Shown piece after piece: positions 35,119 to 45,968 of a stretch of 45,968 nt of DNA. Source of the stretch: Pseudomonas sp. GM49 (GTDB taxonomy: Bacteria > Pseudomonadota > Gammaproteobacteria > Pseudomonadales > Pseudomonadaceae); assembly GCF_000282355.1 (NCBI RefSeq), contig NZ_AKJL01000111.1:1-45968 (forward strand), in the 5' to 3' direction. Positions within the stretch are counted from its first letter, which is position 1, and every line of letters begins with the position of its first letter. The notes beneath the pieces are model-generated. The model did no database searches and was not told the DNA's origin. It saw only the letters and a list, made by a program, of their open reading frames with translations. Position numbers and translations under genes: made by a program.

Positions 35119-35789
35119 TGGAATTCGATTTCTCGGGCATCATCCCGTCCCTGCCGGGCCTGTGGAACGGCATGATCATGACCCTCAAGCTGATGGCCAT
35201 GGGCGTGGTCGGCGGGATCATCCTCGGCACCATCCTGGCGTTGATGCGCCTGTCCCACAGCAAGCTGCTGTCGAACATCGCCGGCGCCTACGTTAACTAT
35301 TTCCGTTCGATTCCGTTGCTGCTGGTGATCACCTGGTTCTACCTGGCGGTGCCGTTCGTGCTGCGCTGGATCACCGGCGAAGACACGCCGATCGGCGCGT
35401 TTGCGTCATGCATCGTGGCGTTCATGATGTTCGAAGCGGCGTACTTCTGCGAAATCGTCCGCGCCGGCGTACAGTCGATTCCCAAGGGCCAGATGGGCGC
35501 TGCCCAGGCACTGGGCATGACTTACGGCCAGATGATGCGCCTGATCATCCTGCCGCAAGCGTTCCGCAAGATGACGCCGTTGTTGCTGCAACAGAGCATC
35601 ATCCTGTTTCAGGACACCTCGCTGGTTTACGCGGTCGGCCTGGTGGACTTCCTCAATGCTTCGCGCGCCAGTGGCGACATCATTGGCCGCTCCAATGAGT
35701 TCCTGGTATTCGCGGGGCTCGTGTACTTCATCATCAGCTTTGCCGCCTCGCAGCTGGTCAAGCGTCTGCAAAAAAGGTTCGCCGTATGA
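35115..35789 (+). CDS. aatM: AatM/GltK: amino acid ABC transporter permease
   Basis: A 224-residue HAAT permease. [20 protein letters not shown] is the GltK N-terminus, with EAA loop [22 protein letters not shown] and [21 protein letters not shown]. Two adjacent ATGs (35115 and 35118) are possible starts. It overlaps aatQ by 4 bp and aatP by 4 bp. Confidence 0.94.
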   Translation: MMEFDFSGIIPSLPGLWNGMIMTLKLMAMGVVGGIILGTILALMRLSHSKLLSNIAGAYVNYFRSIPLLLVITWFYLAVPFVLRWITGEDTPIGAFASCIVAFMMFEAAYFCEIVRAGVQSIPKGQMGAAQALGMTYGQMMRLIILPQAFRKMTPLLLQQSIILFQDTSLVYAVGLVDFLNASRASGDIIGRSNEFLVFAGLVYFIISFAASQLVKRLQKRFAV

Positions 35790-36520
35790 TCTCTATCAAA
35801 AGCATCAACAAGTGGTATGGGGACTTCCAGGTACTGACTGATTGCAGCACCGAGGTCAAGAAAGGCGAAGTGATCGTGGTGTGCGGGCCATCCGGTTCCG
35901 GCAAATCGACCCTGATCAAGTGCGTCAACGCCCTGGAACCGTTCCAGAAAGGCGATATCGTGGTCGACGGCACCTCCATCGCCGACACGAAGACCAACCT
36001 GCCGAAACTGCGTTCGCGCGTAGGCATGGTGTTCCAGCACTTCGAGCTATTCCCGCACCTGACCATCACCGAAAACCTGACCATCGCGCAGATCAAGGTG
36101 CTGGGCCGCAGCAAGGAAGAAGCCACCAAGAAAGGCCTGCAACTGCTCGAGCGCGTCGGCCTCTCCGCCCATGCCCACAAGCATCCCGGCCAACTCTCCG
36201 GCGGTCAGCAGCAGCGTGTGGCAATTGCCCGTGCGCTGGCGATGGACCCGATCGTCATGCTGTTCGACGAACCGACCTCGGCGCTGGACCCGGAAATGGT
36301 CAACGAAGTGCTCGACGTGATGGTGCAACTGGCTCACGAAGGCATGACCATGATGTGCGTGACCCACGAAATGGGCTTCGCCCGTAAAGTGGCCGACCGG
36401 GTGATCTTCATGGATGCCGGCAAGATCATCGAAGACTGCAAGAAAGAGGAGTTCTTCGGCGACATCAACGCCCGCGCCGATCGTACGCAGCACTTCCTCA
36501 ACAAGATTCTGCAGCACTAA
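35786..36520 (+). CDS. aatP: AatP/GltL: amino acid ABC transporter ATPase
   Basis: A 244-residue ATPase. Walker A is GPSGSGKST, the Q-loop [12 protein letters not shown], the signature [15 protein letters not shown], Walker [15 protein letters not shown] and the switch His [10 protein letters not shown]. It is the last transporter gene, followed by a REPIN before the sensor kinase. Confidence 0.95.
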   Translation: MISIKSINKWYGDFQVLTDCSTEVKKGEVIVVCGPSGSGKSTLIKCVNALEPFQKGDIVVDGTSIADTKTNLPKLRSRVGMVFQHFELFPHLTITENLTIAQIKVLGRSKEEATKKGLQLLERVGLSAHAHKHPGQLSGGQQQRVAIARALAMDPIVMLFDEPTSALDPEMVNEVLDVMVQLAHEGMTMMCVTHEMGFARKVADRVIFMDAGKIIEDCKKEEFFGDINARADRTQHFLNKILQH

Positions 36521-36553
36521 GAAAACACCGCTCCCCCTGTGGAAGCGGGCTTT

Positions 36554-36673
36554 TGTGGCGAGGGGGCTTGCCCCCGTTGGGTCGCGGAGCGGCCCCGGCA
36601 TTTCAACGTCAAACCGCATGCCAAGGGTTTACGACTGCTGCGCAGCCGAACGGGGGCAAGCCCCCTCGCCACA
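36554..36673. repeat. REPIN between aatP and aauS
   Basis: The left arm TGTGGCGAGGGGGCTTGCCC begins at 36554 and the right arm GGGGCAAGCCCCCTCGCCACA ends at 36673. Inner GTCGCGGAGCGGC and GCTGCGCAGCC are partly complementary. It is the same type as the elements at 9058 and 22959. Confidence 0.88.
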
Positions 36674-36737
36674 AAGCTCACCCCCACACCAGTGCTTGTT
36701 CACGATCAAGTGTTGTGGTTGACCCAAGGCATCTGTG

Positions 36738-38635
36738 ATGAAATGCGACCCCAATCTTTATCGCGCAGCAATGCCATCACTCGCCGTGAAACCCCGTCTG
36801 ATTCGTCATTTGTTCCTGCCGCCGCTGATCATCGCAATGATGATCGGTCTGGGCTATATCGGCTTCTGGAGCAGTGAACACTATGGCATTCGCAGCCTTG
36901 GCGAGAACGGCCAGCGTCAGCTGGAACTGCACGCCCGTGCTGTCGAAAGCGAAATCAGCAAGTACACCTACCTGCCCAGCCTGCTGGAGCTCGAAACCAG
37001 CGTTTCGCAGTTGCTGGCCGACCCGACCCCGGAACACCGGCAATCGGTCAATGATTACCTTGAAGGCCTGAACCGGCGCAGTCGCAGTCGGGCCATCTAC
37101 GTGATGGACACCACTGGCCGCGTGATGGCCACCAGCAACTGGCGCGATGTCGACAGTTACCTGGGTGAAGACCTGTCCTTTCGCGCCTATTTCCAGAACG
37201 CCGTGCGCGGCCAGCCCGGGCGTTTCTACGGCATCGGCAGCACCAACGGCGAACCCGGTTACTACCTGGCCCATGGCCTGGAGGAACACGGCAAGATCAT
37301 CGGCGTGGCGGTGGTCAAGGTGCGTCTCGAAGCCATGGAAGAGCGCTGGCAGCGGGCGCGCCTGGAAGCCTTCGTCAGCGACGAGAACGGCATCATCATT
37401 CTCTCCAGCGATCCGGCTCGACGCTTGAAATCGGTGGTACCGCTGAGCGAAGAAACCAAGGAAAAACTTGCCCGCAGCCTGCAGTACTACTGGTTCCCAC
37501 TCAACGAACTGCAGCCGCTGGCCCGGGAAACCCTGTCCGAAGGCGTAGAAAAGCTCACGTTCCCGGCCAACAGCGAACTGGTGTCCGACGATGAAAACAT
37601 CAGCTACCTGGCGCAAACCCGGCCTTTGAGCGATACGCCATGGAATTTCACCCTGCTCACACCGCTACAGGATTTGCGTCGCGAAGCGATCAACCAGGGG
37701 ATTCTGGTGGCCGTGGCGTTTGCCCTCTGCGCCTTTCTGCTGATCGCCTGGAACGAGCGGCGCAAGGTGATCGCTACCCGTCTCGCCGCCCGGGAAGCCT
37801 TGCAGGAAGCCAACAACCAGCTGGAGCGTCGGATTACCGAACGCACCACCGACCTGCGCGCCAGCAACGAACGGCTCAAGGGCCAGATCCGTGAACGCCG
37901 CCTCGCCGAAGAGACCTTGCGCCGCGCCCAGGATGAACTGGTACAGGCCGGAAAACTCGCGGCCATCGGCCAGATGTCCACCAGCATCGCCCACGAACTG
38001 AACCAGCCGCTGGCGGCGCTGCGCACCTTGTCCGGCAATACCGTGCGCTTCCTCGAACGCGGCCAGCTCGACGTGGCCAGCACCAACCTCAAGACCATCA
38101 ACGAACTGATCGACCGCATGGGCCGGATCACCGCCAGCCTGCGCTCGTTCGCCCGGCGCGGGGACGACAAGGGCCAGGCCTGCCTCGGCAAAGCGGTGGA
38201 CGCGGCCTTGCAATTGCACGGCGGCCGGGTGGAACACATACAGCTGCAACTGCACCGCGACTTCACCGATGTGCAGGTGCAAATCGACCAGACCCGCCTG
38301 GAGCAGATTCTGGTCAACCTGATCGGCAACGCCCTCGACGCCATGCAAGCGCAACCGCTGCCGCAGTTGTGGCTCGAAGGCGAAGCATTCGATGGCAAGT
38401 ATCGACTGCGCGTGCGAGACAACGGCCACGGCATCGACGCCGAAGCGCGCAAGCACCTGTTCGAACCGTTCTTCACCACCAAACCCGGCGAACAGGGCCT
38501 GGGCCTTGGCCTGACCCTTTCCGCCAGCCTCGCCGCCGCCACCGGCGGTCACCTGGGTGTCGAGCACCCGGCCAGCGGTGGTACCGCATTCGTCCTCAGT
38601 TTACCGTTGGTAAGCCCCACTCCCGCCGAGCCAAT

Positions 38636-38639
<4 letters not shown>
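36738..38639 (+). CDS. aauS: AauS: sensor histidine kinase (DctB-like)
   Basis: A 633-residue membrane kinase. TM1 is at about 24-45, then a double-Cache periplasmic sensor (YVMDTTGRVMATSNWRDVDS, GRFYGIGSTNGEPGYYLAHG), TM2 at about 318-336, a coiled coil and the kinase core. The phospho-His is His419 in STSIAHELNQPLAALRTLS, the N-box LVNLIGNALDAM, G1 RDNGHGID and the F/G2 region FTTKPGEQGLGLGLTLS. AAGG lies 8 nt before ATG 36738; an internal ATG at 36771 has no such site. It is coupled to aauR by a 4-bp overlap and is known to sense acidic amino acids in P. putida. Confidence 0.92.
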
Positions 38640-39964
<1,325 letters not shown>

Positions 39965-40028
39965 GGGGTGGTGGTGGCCACTGCCTTGGTGACTGTCTGG
40001 CTACGCTTTCACGGATAGATGCATTCTC

Positions 40029-40048
40029 CTGTGGGAGAGAGCTTGCCC
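40029..40048. repeat. Single degenerate REP arm
   Basis: CTGTGGGAGAGAGCTTGCCC resembles the GTGGGAG-GAGCTTGC REP arm, but no inverted partner is seen nearby. It lies between the convergent ends of aauR and the hydrolase gene. Confidence 0.55.
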
Positions 40049-40065
40049 CACATTGGATTGGGGGG

Positions 40066-41100
40066 TTACAGGAGATTGTGATCGGCCACGGGCTCGATCT
40101 GCGCCCAGTGCGAAGTGTCTTCACGGTGCTCGCGCAAGTACGGCAACACCGCCGCCAGCAACGGCACCTTGAACGCCTCCTGGAAACGATGGGCCAGGCC
40201 CGGAATCAGGATCAACTGACTGCCACGCAGATGCGCCGCCAGATGCACCCCGTGCATCACCGGCAACAGCGGGTCGGCCGTGCCATGCACCACCAGCGCC
40301 GGCACCCGCAACTGGTTGAGCAGCGCCACCCGGCTCGGCTCGGCGAGAATGGCCATGATCTGGCGTTTCACGCCCTCGGGATTGAACGCCCGGTCATAGG
40401 ACAGTGCCGCCTGATGCAGCAGCGCCTGGCGATCATCGGTGACCATCGGGCTGCCCAGTGCCGCCAGCAGGTCGGCCTGCTGCTCCAGGGCCACTTCGCG
40501 GTTCGGTGCGCCGCGCCGGGACAATAATTGCACCAGCGCCGCACTCGGCGCCGGCAAGCCTTCGGCTCCGGAAGTGGTCATGATCAGGGTCAGGCTCTCG
40601 ACCCGTTGCGGTGCCATGGCCGCCATGTGCTGGGCGATCATCCCGCCCATGCTGGCGCCCAATACGTGGAATCGATCGATATGCAAGGCGTCCATCAAGC
40701 CCAGGCCATCGTCGGCCATGTCGGTCAGCGAATACGGCGACGACACCGGCAATCCTAGTTTGTAGCGCAGCACTTCGAAGGTCAGGTTGGCTTCGGCCGG
40801 TGCTTGCCGCCAGGTCGACAGGCCGACATCGCGATTGTCATAGCGGATCACCCGAAAGCCCTGCTGGCACAGGGCGACCACCACCTCGTCCGGCCAGTGA
40901 ATCAACTGCCCGCCCAGGCCCATCACCAGCAGCAAGGCCGGGTCCGACGCACGGCCGATGCTCTGGTACGCCAGGCTTACCTGGGCCAGATCCACCCGTT
41001 CGGTCGGAACATTGACGTCACAACGCGAAGCCGCCTGGGACGGCAGGCCGAACAACAGCACGGCCAGAAATATGATTCGTGAAAAGAATGCAGCACCCAT
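40066..41100 (-). CDS. Exported alpha/beta hydrolase
   Basis: A 344-residue protein with a signal peptide ([17 protein letters not shown], cut near residue 25) and one alpha/beta-hydrolase domain. The oxyanion loop is [14 protein letters not shown]. The nucleophile elbow GASMGG gives Ser150, the acid is Asp276 in [10 protein letters not shown] and the catalytic His is His304 in [17 protein letters not shown] is the typical third strand. Close relatives are annotated as esterases or haloperoxidase-like hydrolases; the substrate is unknown. It is monocistronic and convergent with aauR. Confidence 0.9.
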   Translation of the reverse strand: MGAAFFSRIIFLAVLLFGLPSQAASRCDVNVPTERVDLAQVSLAYQSIGRASDPALLLVMGLGGQLIHWPDEVVVALCQQGFRVIRYDNRDVGLSTWRQAPAEANLTFEVLRYKLGLPVSSPYSLTDMADDGLGLMDALHIDRFHVLGASMGGMIAQHMAAMAPQRVESLTLIMTTSGAEGLPAPSAALVQLLSRRGAPNREVALEQQADLLAALGSPMVTDDRQALLHQAALSYDRAFNPEGVKRQIMAILAEPSRVALLNQLRVPALVVHGTADPLLPVMHGVHLAAHLRGSQLILIPGLAHRFQEAFKVPLLAAVLPYLREHREDTSHWAQIEPVADHNLL

Positions 41101-41318
41101 GAAAAAACACCAAAACGCAGAACCCCAGTAGAGCGCGAGTCTGATGAAGTTTGTTCAAGCGCGCTGCCACAGTTCCATGACAGTTTGATGAAGAGTGCCG
41201 GGCGGTCATCCGGCGTCGAAATCGGCCCCGCGATAACTATGTACCACCTGCCCCCCTGACGATGGACCTCTAATGCCCGTAACGCCGGCACGGCCCGGTC
41301 TTCTGGAGACTCATCGTC

Positions 41319-44300
41319 ATGGTTGACGAAACCACCCCCCTTACGGCCGATTTCGGCCTTACCCTCCCATTGCCCGCAAACCCGGATCAAGGCCTGAGCC
41401 TGAGCGCCTCGGCGCGCTGGGACGAATGCTGCGACCAGTGGCGCACCCTCATGGCGCAAAGCTCGCAAGTCCACCTCGACACCGCCTGGTGGAGCGCACG
41501 CGCGCTCGGCACCGATCGCTCGCGTCGGGAACAAGCCATCCGCTTGTATCGCCAGCATTTCGAGGTCTCTAGCCAATGGGCGTTTGCCCAAGGCATCCTC
41601 GATGCCGGGCAGATCAAAATGTTACTGGCGCTTATCGACCCGCCAGCGCAAACAACAACGCCTGACCCGCACCTCGTGTACGTCGAACAGCTGACTCTCA
41701 ATGATGACAACGGTCTGTCTGCCCAACTGTCGGGCGCGCTGGTCATCACCCGGGATACCGATCAACCGGTCGCTCAGCTGTTGTATCTGCCTTCGCATTC
41801 ATCCGCCTGGATGATCTTTCAAAGCCGAACTGAACTGGAGCGCTGGTTGACCGAGCATCAACCACAGCGGTTCGACCAGCCCCGACTGTCGATGGACAAG
41901 GTCAATGTCGGTTACACCGTCCTCGACAAGGCTGTGCTGCACACCAGCGCCGAAGCTCTGCTGTCCCGTTTGTCCGTCGCCCCCGCGGACCGGCCCGGCA
42001 ATGCTGCCGTGCTGGTCGCGCCCCCCGACCAGCCACCTGTGGAGACAGGCGACAACGCTGCCCTGTTCGGCCAGCTCAGTCCCGATATTCCCTTGGGCAT
42101 GCGTCACCGCGCGCTGGCACAACAACGGACGGCCCTGGAGAGTCTGCTCGGCGATGACTTTTCGGGGGATGCCAAGGATCCGCGTCTGCAACGCCTGCAC
42201 CAGCAACTCGAGACCCTCAGCGCTGCCGAGCAGGCCAGCAGCGCCGCCGCGACGGCGCTACTGAACACCGTCGATGCCCTCAAATGGCTGGAGTTGCGCC
42301 ACCAGGCGGGCCCGCATTACGCCGCCCTGCACCAGGCACGCCAAGACGGCTTGCGCGCCGAAGCCGAACTGCAATTGAGCCTGAATCAGATCAACAGTGA
42401 AGAGCATCAATGGCTCATCAGTGTGCTGGACGCCCCCGGTCAGCCCCGAGCGGCCGACCTGGTGGTCGCGCGGCTGGAACTGTCGGCAACCGACACCGAA
42501 GGTGACACCCGCCGCACGCAAACCGAGGAACTGGACGGCGTTCTACTGTTTGCCAAACCCTCGGCGTTGCTGGCGCATTCGACCGACAGCCTGTTGCTCT
42601 ACTGGCCCGGACGCTTCGGTGGACTGCAACGGTTTGCCTCTCGACAGCTGCTGGAACAGTCGCTGTTCAAACGCCCGGTCAACGACCTTGCCCTGGCACT
42701 GCACGTATTGCCGCTGAGCAGTCCGCCGTTTGAATACGCCCTGCAAACCCAGCTCCACAGCTGTGAACAACAGGCGGCCCGGATCATCGCCGCCAATCCT
42801 GTTCCGCCTCGTACCAGCCAGCGTGTGGCCGAACTGGAAAAACTGCGCGAACAGGCCCTCGCCTGCCTGACCGTCCCCCAATCCGCCGCCCGGGACTGGG
42901 CGTACGCACGCTTCGTCGAGCAAAACCAGAGCAGTGCGCTGGCCGCTCAATTGCCGTCGTGGCATAGCGAACTGCCCAACGTGCAGCGTAACCGGCTCAA
43001 GACGCTGTTCAAATCCTGGATCGCCGCGATGCAGCGCTCCCACGCGTGGTTCGAACGCGAACTGCCGTCACGGGAAGCCTTCGCCATCAAGGCTGTCGAC
43101 GCCCGGCTGCGCCAGGACTTCGACCTCACTCAAGCGGCGCAGGTGCTGCTCGACGTTCCGGATTCCACCAGCTGGCGCAAAGTAGTCATTGAAGGCGCCG
43201 CACCAGGCACCCCTCAGCAAAATGTGCTGGTCGCCAGCGAGCAGCGCAGCAAGCTGTCCCTGGGTGAGCTGGCGCTGGGCAATATCGATCAGCAAATGCT
43301 GTGGCGACTGTCGTTCATGCGGGTCGAGGTCTGCGGGGTCGACACCGCGCAACAACAGAAACTGAAAAGCGCCATCAATGCGTCCTGGCTGCGCAAGCTG
43401 GTCACCGAACTGGATCTGGCCGGGCAATATGAAACGCTGATCCGCGAGACCTTTCTCGGCCCCTCGACGGCATCGACGTTCAGCAATGAATATCGGCGCG
43501 AATGTCTGACTGAGCCGTGGCGCCTTATGCTTCGCCTGCAAGGCGAATTCGCCGAGTTGGCAAAGGACATCGATACCAACGGCCGGCAAGTACTGGAAAT
43601 CGCCATCGACGCCAGCAGCCATGAAGCCTTTGCCAGCAACGGCAAGCGCATCGAGTTGCTGCCCGCGCACCTGACCGTGGGCGGCAAGGACACCCACGCC
43701 CAGGGACCGAGCACGTTGTCCGGCGTCACCTTTATCGTGGAGCACGTCAGCGGCCTGACCCTGCTGTATCTGCCCGACAGCCCCGACGGCGTTTATCTGC
43801 GCCAGTTCGACAGCCTTGAACAGGCGCGGATGCGCCTGTTCAACGATTGCCTGCGCAGCTCGATGGTCAACTACCTGGCCGGTCGAGCCTTGAAGGGCGA
43901 TATCGCCCACCACGTCAGTCGGATCAACCAGGCCCGATTGAAAAACTTCGACGGGCTGATCGGCGTCGGTACGCCCTGGCCAGCCAGCACTTCCCTGGCA
44001 GCGCATCTGCTGAATGTGCACATGGGCCGTTTGCTGGAAGCCCATCGGGCGACATCACGCTCCAATGACGCTTTGTACCTGGAGCAGGTCGCCTTGAAGT
44101 CCGGCGCAATGTTCAATTACTTGAAAATGGCCGTGGGCATGCTGCCCTTCGTCGGTGCGACCATCGCCCTGTACGACGCCTGGAACAGCGCCAACCTGGC
44201 GGTGGCGGCCTTCCTGCGCGGTGATGTCGGCCATGGTCTGGCCGAGGTGGAGGCGGTGCTGTTGTCGCTGATCGACGCGGCCATGGACATTCTCCCTGGC

Positions 44301-45968
44301 ACCATTGCCACCCCTGCTACTGCCCGCGTTGCCACGCGCAGTCGTCAGTGGCGGGCGCTGGGCAAAAGTCCGCGCGCCTTGCAGGTATCGACGCAACACC
44401 AGGCACGGCGTTCGCTGGAACGTTTCAAGGGTTATGAATATGAAAAGCCGATTTCCCTCGCGGGTCTGCACCCGGGCACCGAAGGCATTTATCGCAACGT
44501 GTATCGACACGCCGACGGCGACTTCATGCTCAGACAGGGGCGGATCTATCGCATCGAACTGGAAGGCAATCCACCCCGCTGGCGCTTGAGCGGCACCAGC
44601 AGCCGGACCTACAAACAGCCAATCGCCCTGGATGAGTCAGGCCAGTGGAACACCCACTACGCGGTGTACGGCACAGTGATCGAAGGGGGTGGCGTGGGCG
44701 GCGGTGCCGTGCTCGGACACATGGCCGACGGGCTCGACCCGATCTGGCCTGCCGCCATTCGCAACCGGCTGCCGCGCTGGTGGACGGACCGCGCCTTGCG
44801 TCGGCAATTGACCCTGACCAATACCGCCGACGCCTATACCCGGCGTCTCGATGTTCAGACCCGCAGCAGCAACGAAACGCTGAAGCACTACTTCGCCCTC
44901 GAACCCCTTCAGCGCCCGGCCTTTCGGGTCCGTGCCGATGCCGCTTGCGCGAACGATATCGACATCGCCCAGGCCCAATACCTGAATCTCGATGAGCTGA
45001 TGCTGTACAGCCATGGCCGCAAACGCACACAGATCGAAGACATTCAAAGCCGTTGCGCCTGGATCATCGTCGACCGTTCGGTGCGACGGATCGGCCTGAT
45101 CAAGGAACGGCTGGTGGAGCACCTCGACCGTATCGATCAGTTGATCGCCCGCTCAGACACCACACCGCTCTCTGGCACCGCTGCGCACTTGCAGCTCATA
45201 GCGCAGCGCAAGCAGGTCCGCAAAGACTTTCTCAAAGACTTCGATCAGCTCCATACGACAGTCGAGGAAGCCAATCGATGGAACCGTCGAATCACCAACC
45301 GGATGCAAAAATCGAAGATGGCGCAGGACATGGCGAACGTGAATGAAAAATTCAGCGACACCAATCACTTCTATCTGAAAACGGCGCACACCCTGGAAAT
45401 CATCGCCCGCTATGACGCGGTGACCGATCTGTCCTGGATGTACTTCCACGTGCAGTTGAAAGCAGCCCGCAACAAGGTCGGCCGCGCGTTACTGACGCAA
45501 CATCACCTGCCCCAGGTGAGCGCCAGCGTCAGCCAGCGCAACAAAGTCCTCGAAGACTGCCTGGCCACCTATATCGAGTTCCGCCGTCAGTTGGGCGCCT
45601 GGACACTCGGCTACCCGCAACACCTGGACCTGGAGCAAGTCACCGCGTTCCTGGACAACCTCGACAAGGTTGAGGATTTCGCCCGCCATGCCATCAAGAC
45701 GCGCCCTTCTGTGGTGCCTAAAGAAGGACGGCCCGGGCAGCAGTTGTTCGAGACCGAAGACAACCAGTTGCTGATCGGTATCGCCAGCACCGACGCCGTC
45801 ACCCGGCAAAAGCGCTTCACCATCGAAGGCGTCGATGGCCGCACGGAAACCTGGCTACCGCGCTCCAGTGGCAAATATCACCTCAGCGAGCCAGCGGGCT
45901 CCGTGCAGCCGGAACTGCCGACCGATGTCGGCCCGTTGCTGGCAGAAGCCAGGAACAGGCTGGGGGGG
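41319..45968 (+). CDS. Very large dermonecrotic-toxin-like protein (DUF6543 type), 3' end missing
   Basis: An uninterrupted frame of 1550 codons from ATG 41319 to the window edge, with GGAG 11 nt upstream of the start. It has no signal peptide. Much of the protein is helical with many Arg, Gln and Leu residues. Conspicuous hydrophobic stretches lie at about 930-1000 (MAVGMLPFVGATIALYDAWN, VEAVLLSLIDAAMDILPG). These are the pattern I associate with the large Pseudomonas proteins annotated as dermonecrotic toxin domain or DUF6543, where this region may insert into membranes. No known catalytic motif (glucosyltransferase DxD, protease or deaminase) could be picked out. The remaining part lies beyond the window. 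It is divergent from the hydrolase gene (218-bp gap). Confidence 0.75.
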   Translation, partial: MVDETTPLTADFGLTLPLPANPDQGLSLSASARWDECCDQWRTLMAQSSQVHLDTAWWSARALGTDRSRREQAIRLYRQHFEVSSQWAFAQGILDAGQIKMLLALIDPPAQTTTPDPHLVYVEQLTLNDDNGLSAQLSGALVITRDTDQPVAQLLYLPSHSSAWMIFQSRTELERWLTEHQPQRFDQPRLSMDKVNVGYTVLDKAVLHTSAEALLSRLSVAPADRPGNAAVLVAPPDQPPVETGDNAALFGQLSPDIPLGMRHRALAQQRTALESLLGDDFSGDAKDPRLQRLHQQLETLSAAEQASSAAATALLNTVDALKWLELRHQAGPHYAALHQARQDGLRAEAELQLSLNQINSEEHQWLISVLDAPGQPRAADLVVARLELSATDTEGDTRRTQTEELDGVLLFAKPSALLAHSTDSLLLYWPGRFGGLQRFASRQLLEQSLFKRPVNDLALALHVLPLSSPPFEYALQTQLHSCEQQAARIIAANPVPPRTSQRVAELEKLREQALACLTVPQSAARDWAYARFVEQNQSSALAAQLPSWHSELPNVQRNRLKTLFKSWIAAMQRSHAWFERELPSREAFAIKAVDARLRQDFDLTQAAQVLLDVPDSTSWRKVVIEGAAPGTPQQNVLVASEQRSKLSLGELALGNIDQQMLWRLSFMRVEVCGVDTAQQQKLKSAINASWLRKLVTELDLAGQYETLIRETFLGPSTASTFSNEYRRECLTEPWRLMLRLQGEFAELAKDIDTNGRQVLEIAIDASSHEAFASNGKRIELLPAHLTVGGKDTHAQGPSTLSGVTFIVEHVSGLTLLYLPDSPDGVYLRQFDSLEQARMRLFNDCLRSSMVNYLAGRALKGDIAHHVSRINQARLKNFDGLIGVGTPWPASTSLAAHLLNVHMGRLLEAHRATSRSNDALYLEQVALKSGAMFNYLKMAVGMLPFVGATIALYDAWNSANLAVAAFLRGDVGHGLAEVEAVLLSLIDAAMDILPGTIATPATARVATRSRQWRALGKSPRALQVSTQHQARRSLERFKGYEYEKPISLAGLHPGTEGIYRNVYRHADGDFMLRQGRIYRIELEGNPPRWRLSGTSSRTYKQPIALDESGQWNTHYAVYGTVIEGGGVGGGAVLGHMADGLDPIWPAAIRNRLPRWWTDRALRRQLTLTNTADAYTRRLDVQTRSSNETLKHYFALEPLQRPAFRVRADAACANDIDIAQAQYLNLDELMLYSHGRKRTQIEDIQSRCAWIIVDRSVRRIGLIKERLVEHLDRIDQLIARSDTTPLSGTAAHLQLIAQRKQVRKDFLKDFDQLHTTVEEANRWNRRITNRMQKSKMAQDMANVNEKFSDTNHFYLKTAHTLEIIARYDAVTDLSWMYFHVQLKAARNKVGRALLTQHHLPQVSASVSQRNKVLEDCLATYIEFRRQLGAWTLGYPQHLDLEQVTAFLDNLDKVEDFARHAIKTRPSVVPKEGRPGQQLFETEDNQLLIGIASTDAVTRQKRFTIEGVDGRTETWLPRSSGKYHLSEPAGSVQPELPTDVGPLLAEARNRLGG

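Noticed and set aside
41428..44045. Several minus-strand ORFs over the large toxin-like gene
   Set aside because: They have no recognisable domains. The plus strand has one unbroken 1550-codon frame with consistent codon use.

Overview
The window is chromosomal DNA from a Pseudomonas, most probably the P. fluorescens group. The evidence is a GC-rich codon bias, a complete wspABCDEF-wspR surface-sensing operon, the aatJQMP/aauSR acidic amino acid system with its sigma-54 promoter, an OpgD glucan protein, and many REP/REPIN palindromes of the types typical of fluorescent pseudomonads (GAGCGAGCTTGCTC and GGGGGCTTGCCCCC cores). No rRNA, tRNA, CRISPR array or insertion sequence was seen.

Layout. 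1-2.3 kb: a glutamine-synthetase-like gene (probably gamma-glutamyl-polyamine synthetase) with an aldehyde dehydrogenase behind it, then a small cysteine-free carboxymuconolactone-decarboxylase-fold protein. 2.5-8.5 kb: a CadC-like winged-helix/TolB/TPR regulator, divergent from a four-gene unit of NAD(P)-binding protein, periplasmic cupin, EmrA-like adaptor and EmrB-like 14-TM exporter, closed by a strong terminator. 8.5-8.9 kb: an exported protein made almost entirely of eight 13-residue repeats. 9.2-17.7 kb: the Wsp system on the minus strand, which converts surface contact into c-di-GMP synthesis. 17.8-18.9 kb: a low-GC acyltransferase-3 gene. 19.2-29.3 kb: a LysR regulator and a polyamine/GABA-type catabolic unit (aldehyde dehydrogenase, ydcSTUV-like ABC importer, a second paralogous aldehyde dehydrogenase, an APC permease), with REP elements between several genes. 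29.3-31.3 kb: a small accessory island with a structured antisense-like RNA resembling phage P1/P7 C4 RNA, an adjacent BRO-N (antirepressor-type) gene, an antitoxin-like orphan and a 61-residue conserved-looking small protein. 31.4-33.0 kb: opgD. 33.0-40.0 kb: aatJQMP plus aauSR for glutamate/aspartate uptake, preceded by two AauR-type boxes and a good -24/-12 promoter. 40.1-41.1 kb: an exported alpha/beta hydrolase. 41.3 kb to the end: an incomplete, very large toxin-like ORF (1550 codons with no stop).

How the genes work together. Two blocks feed polyamine- or GABA-related carbon and nitrogen into metabolism (1-1.7 kb and 20-29 kb). The aat/aau block is a self-contained sensor-regulator-transporter circuit for acidic amino acids. 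Wsp is a closed chemosensory pathway from membrane receptor to diguanylate cyclase. The least ordinary piece is the RNA/BRO-N module near 29.7-30.5 kb: the RNA's second hairpin loop is complementary to the ribosome-binding region of the BRO-N gene, and the same 8-nt target also lies just upstream of the RNA.
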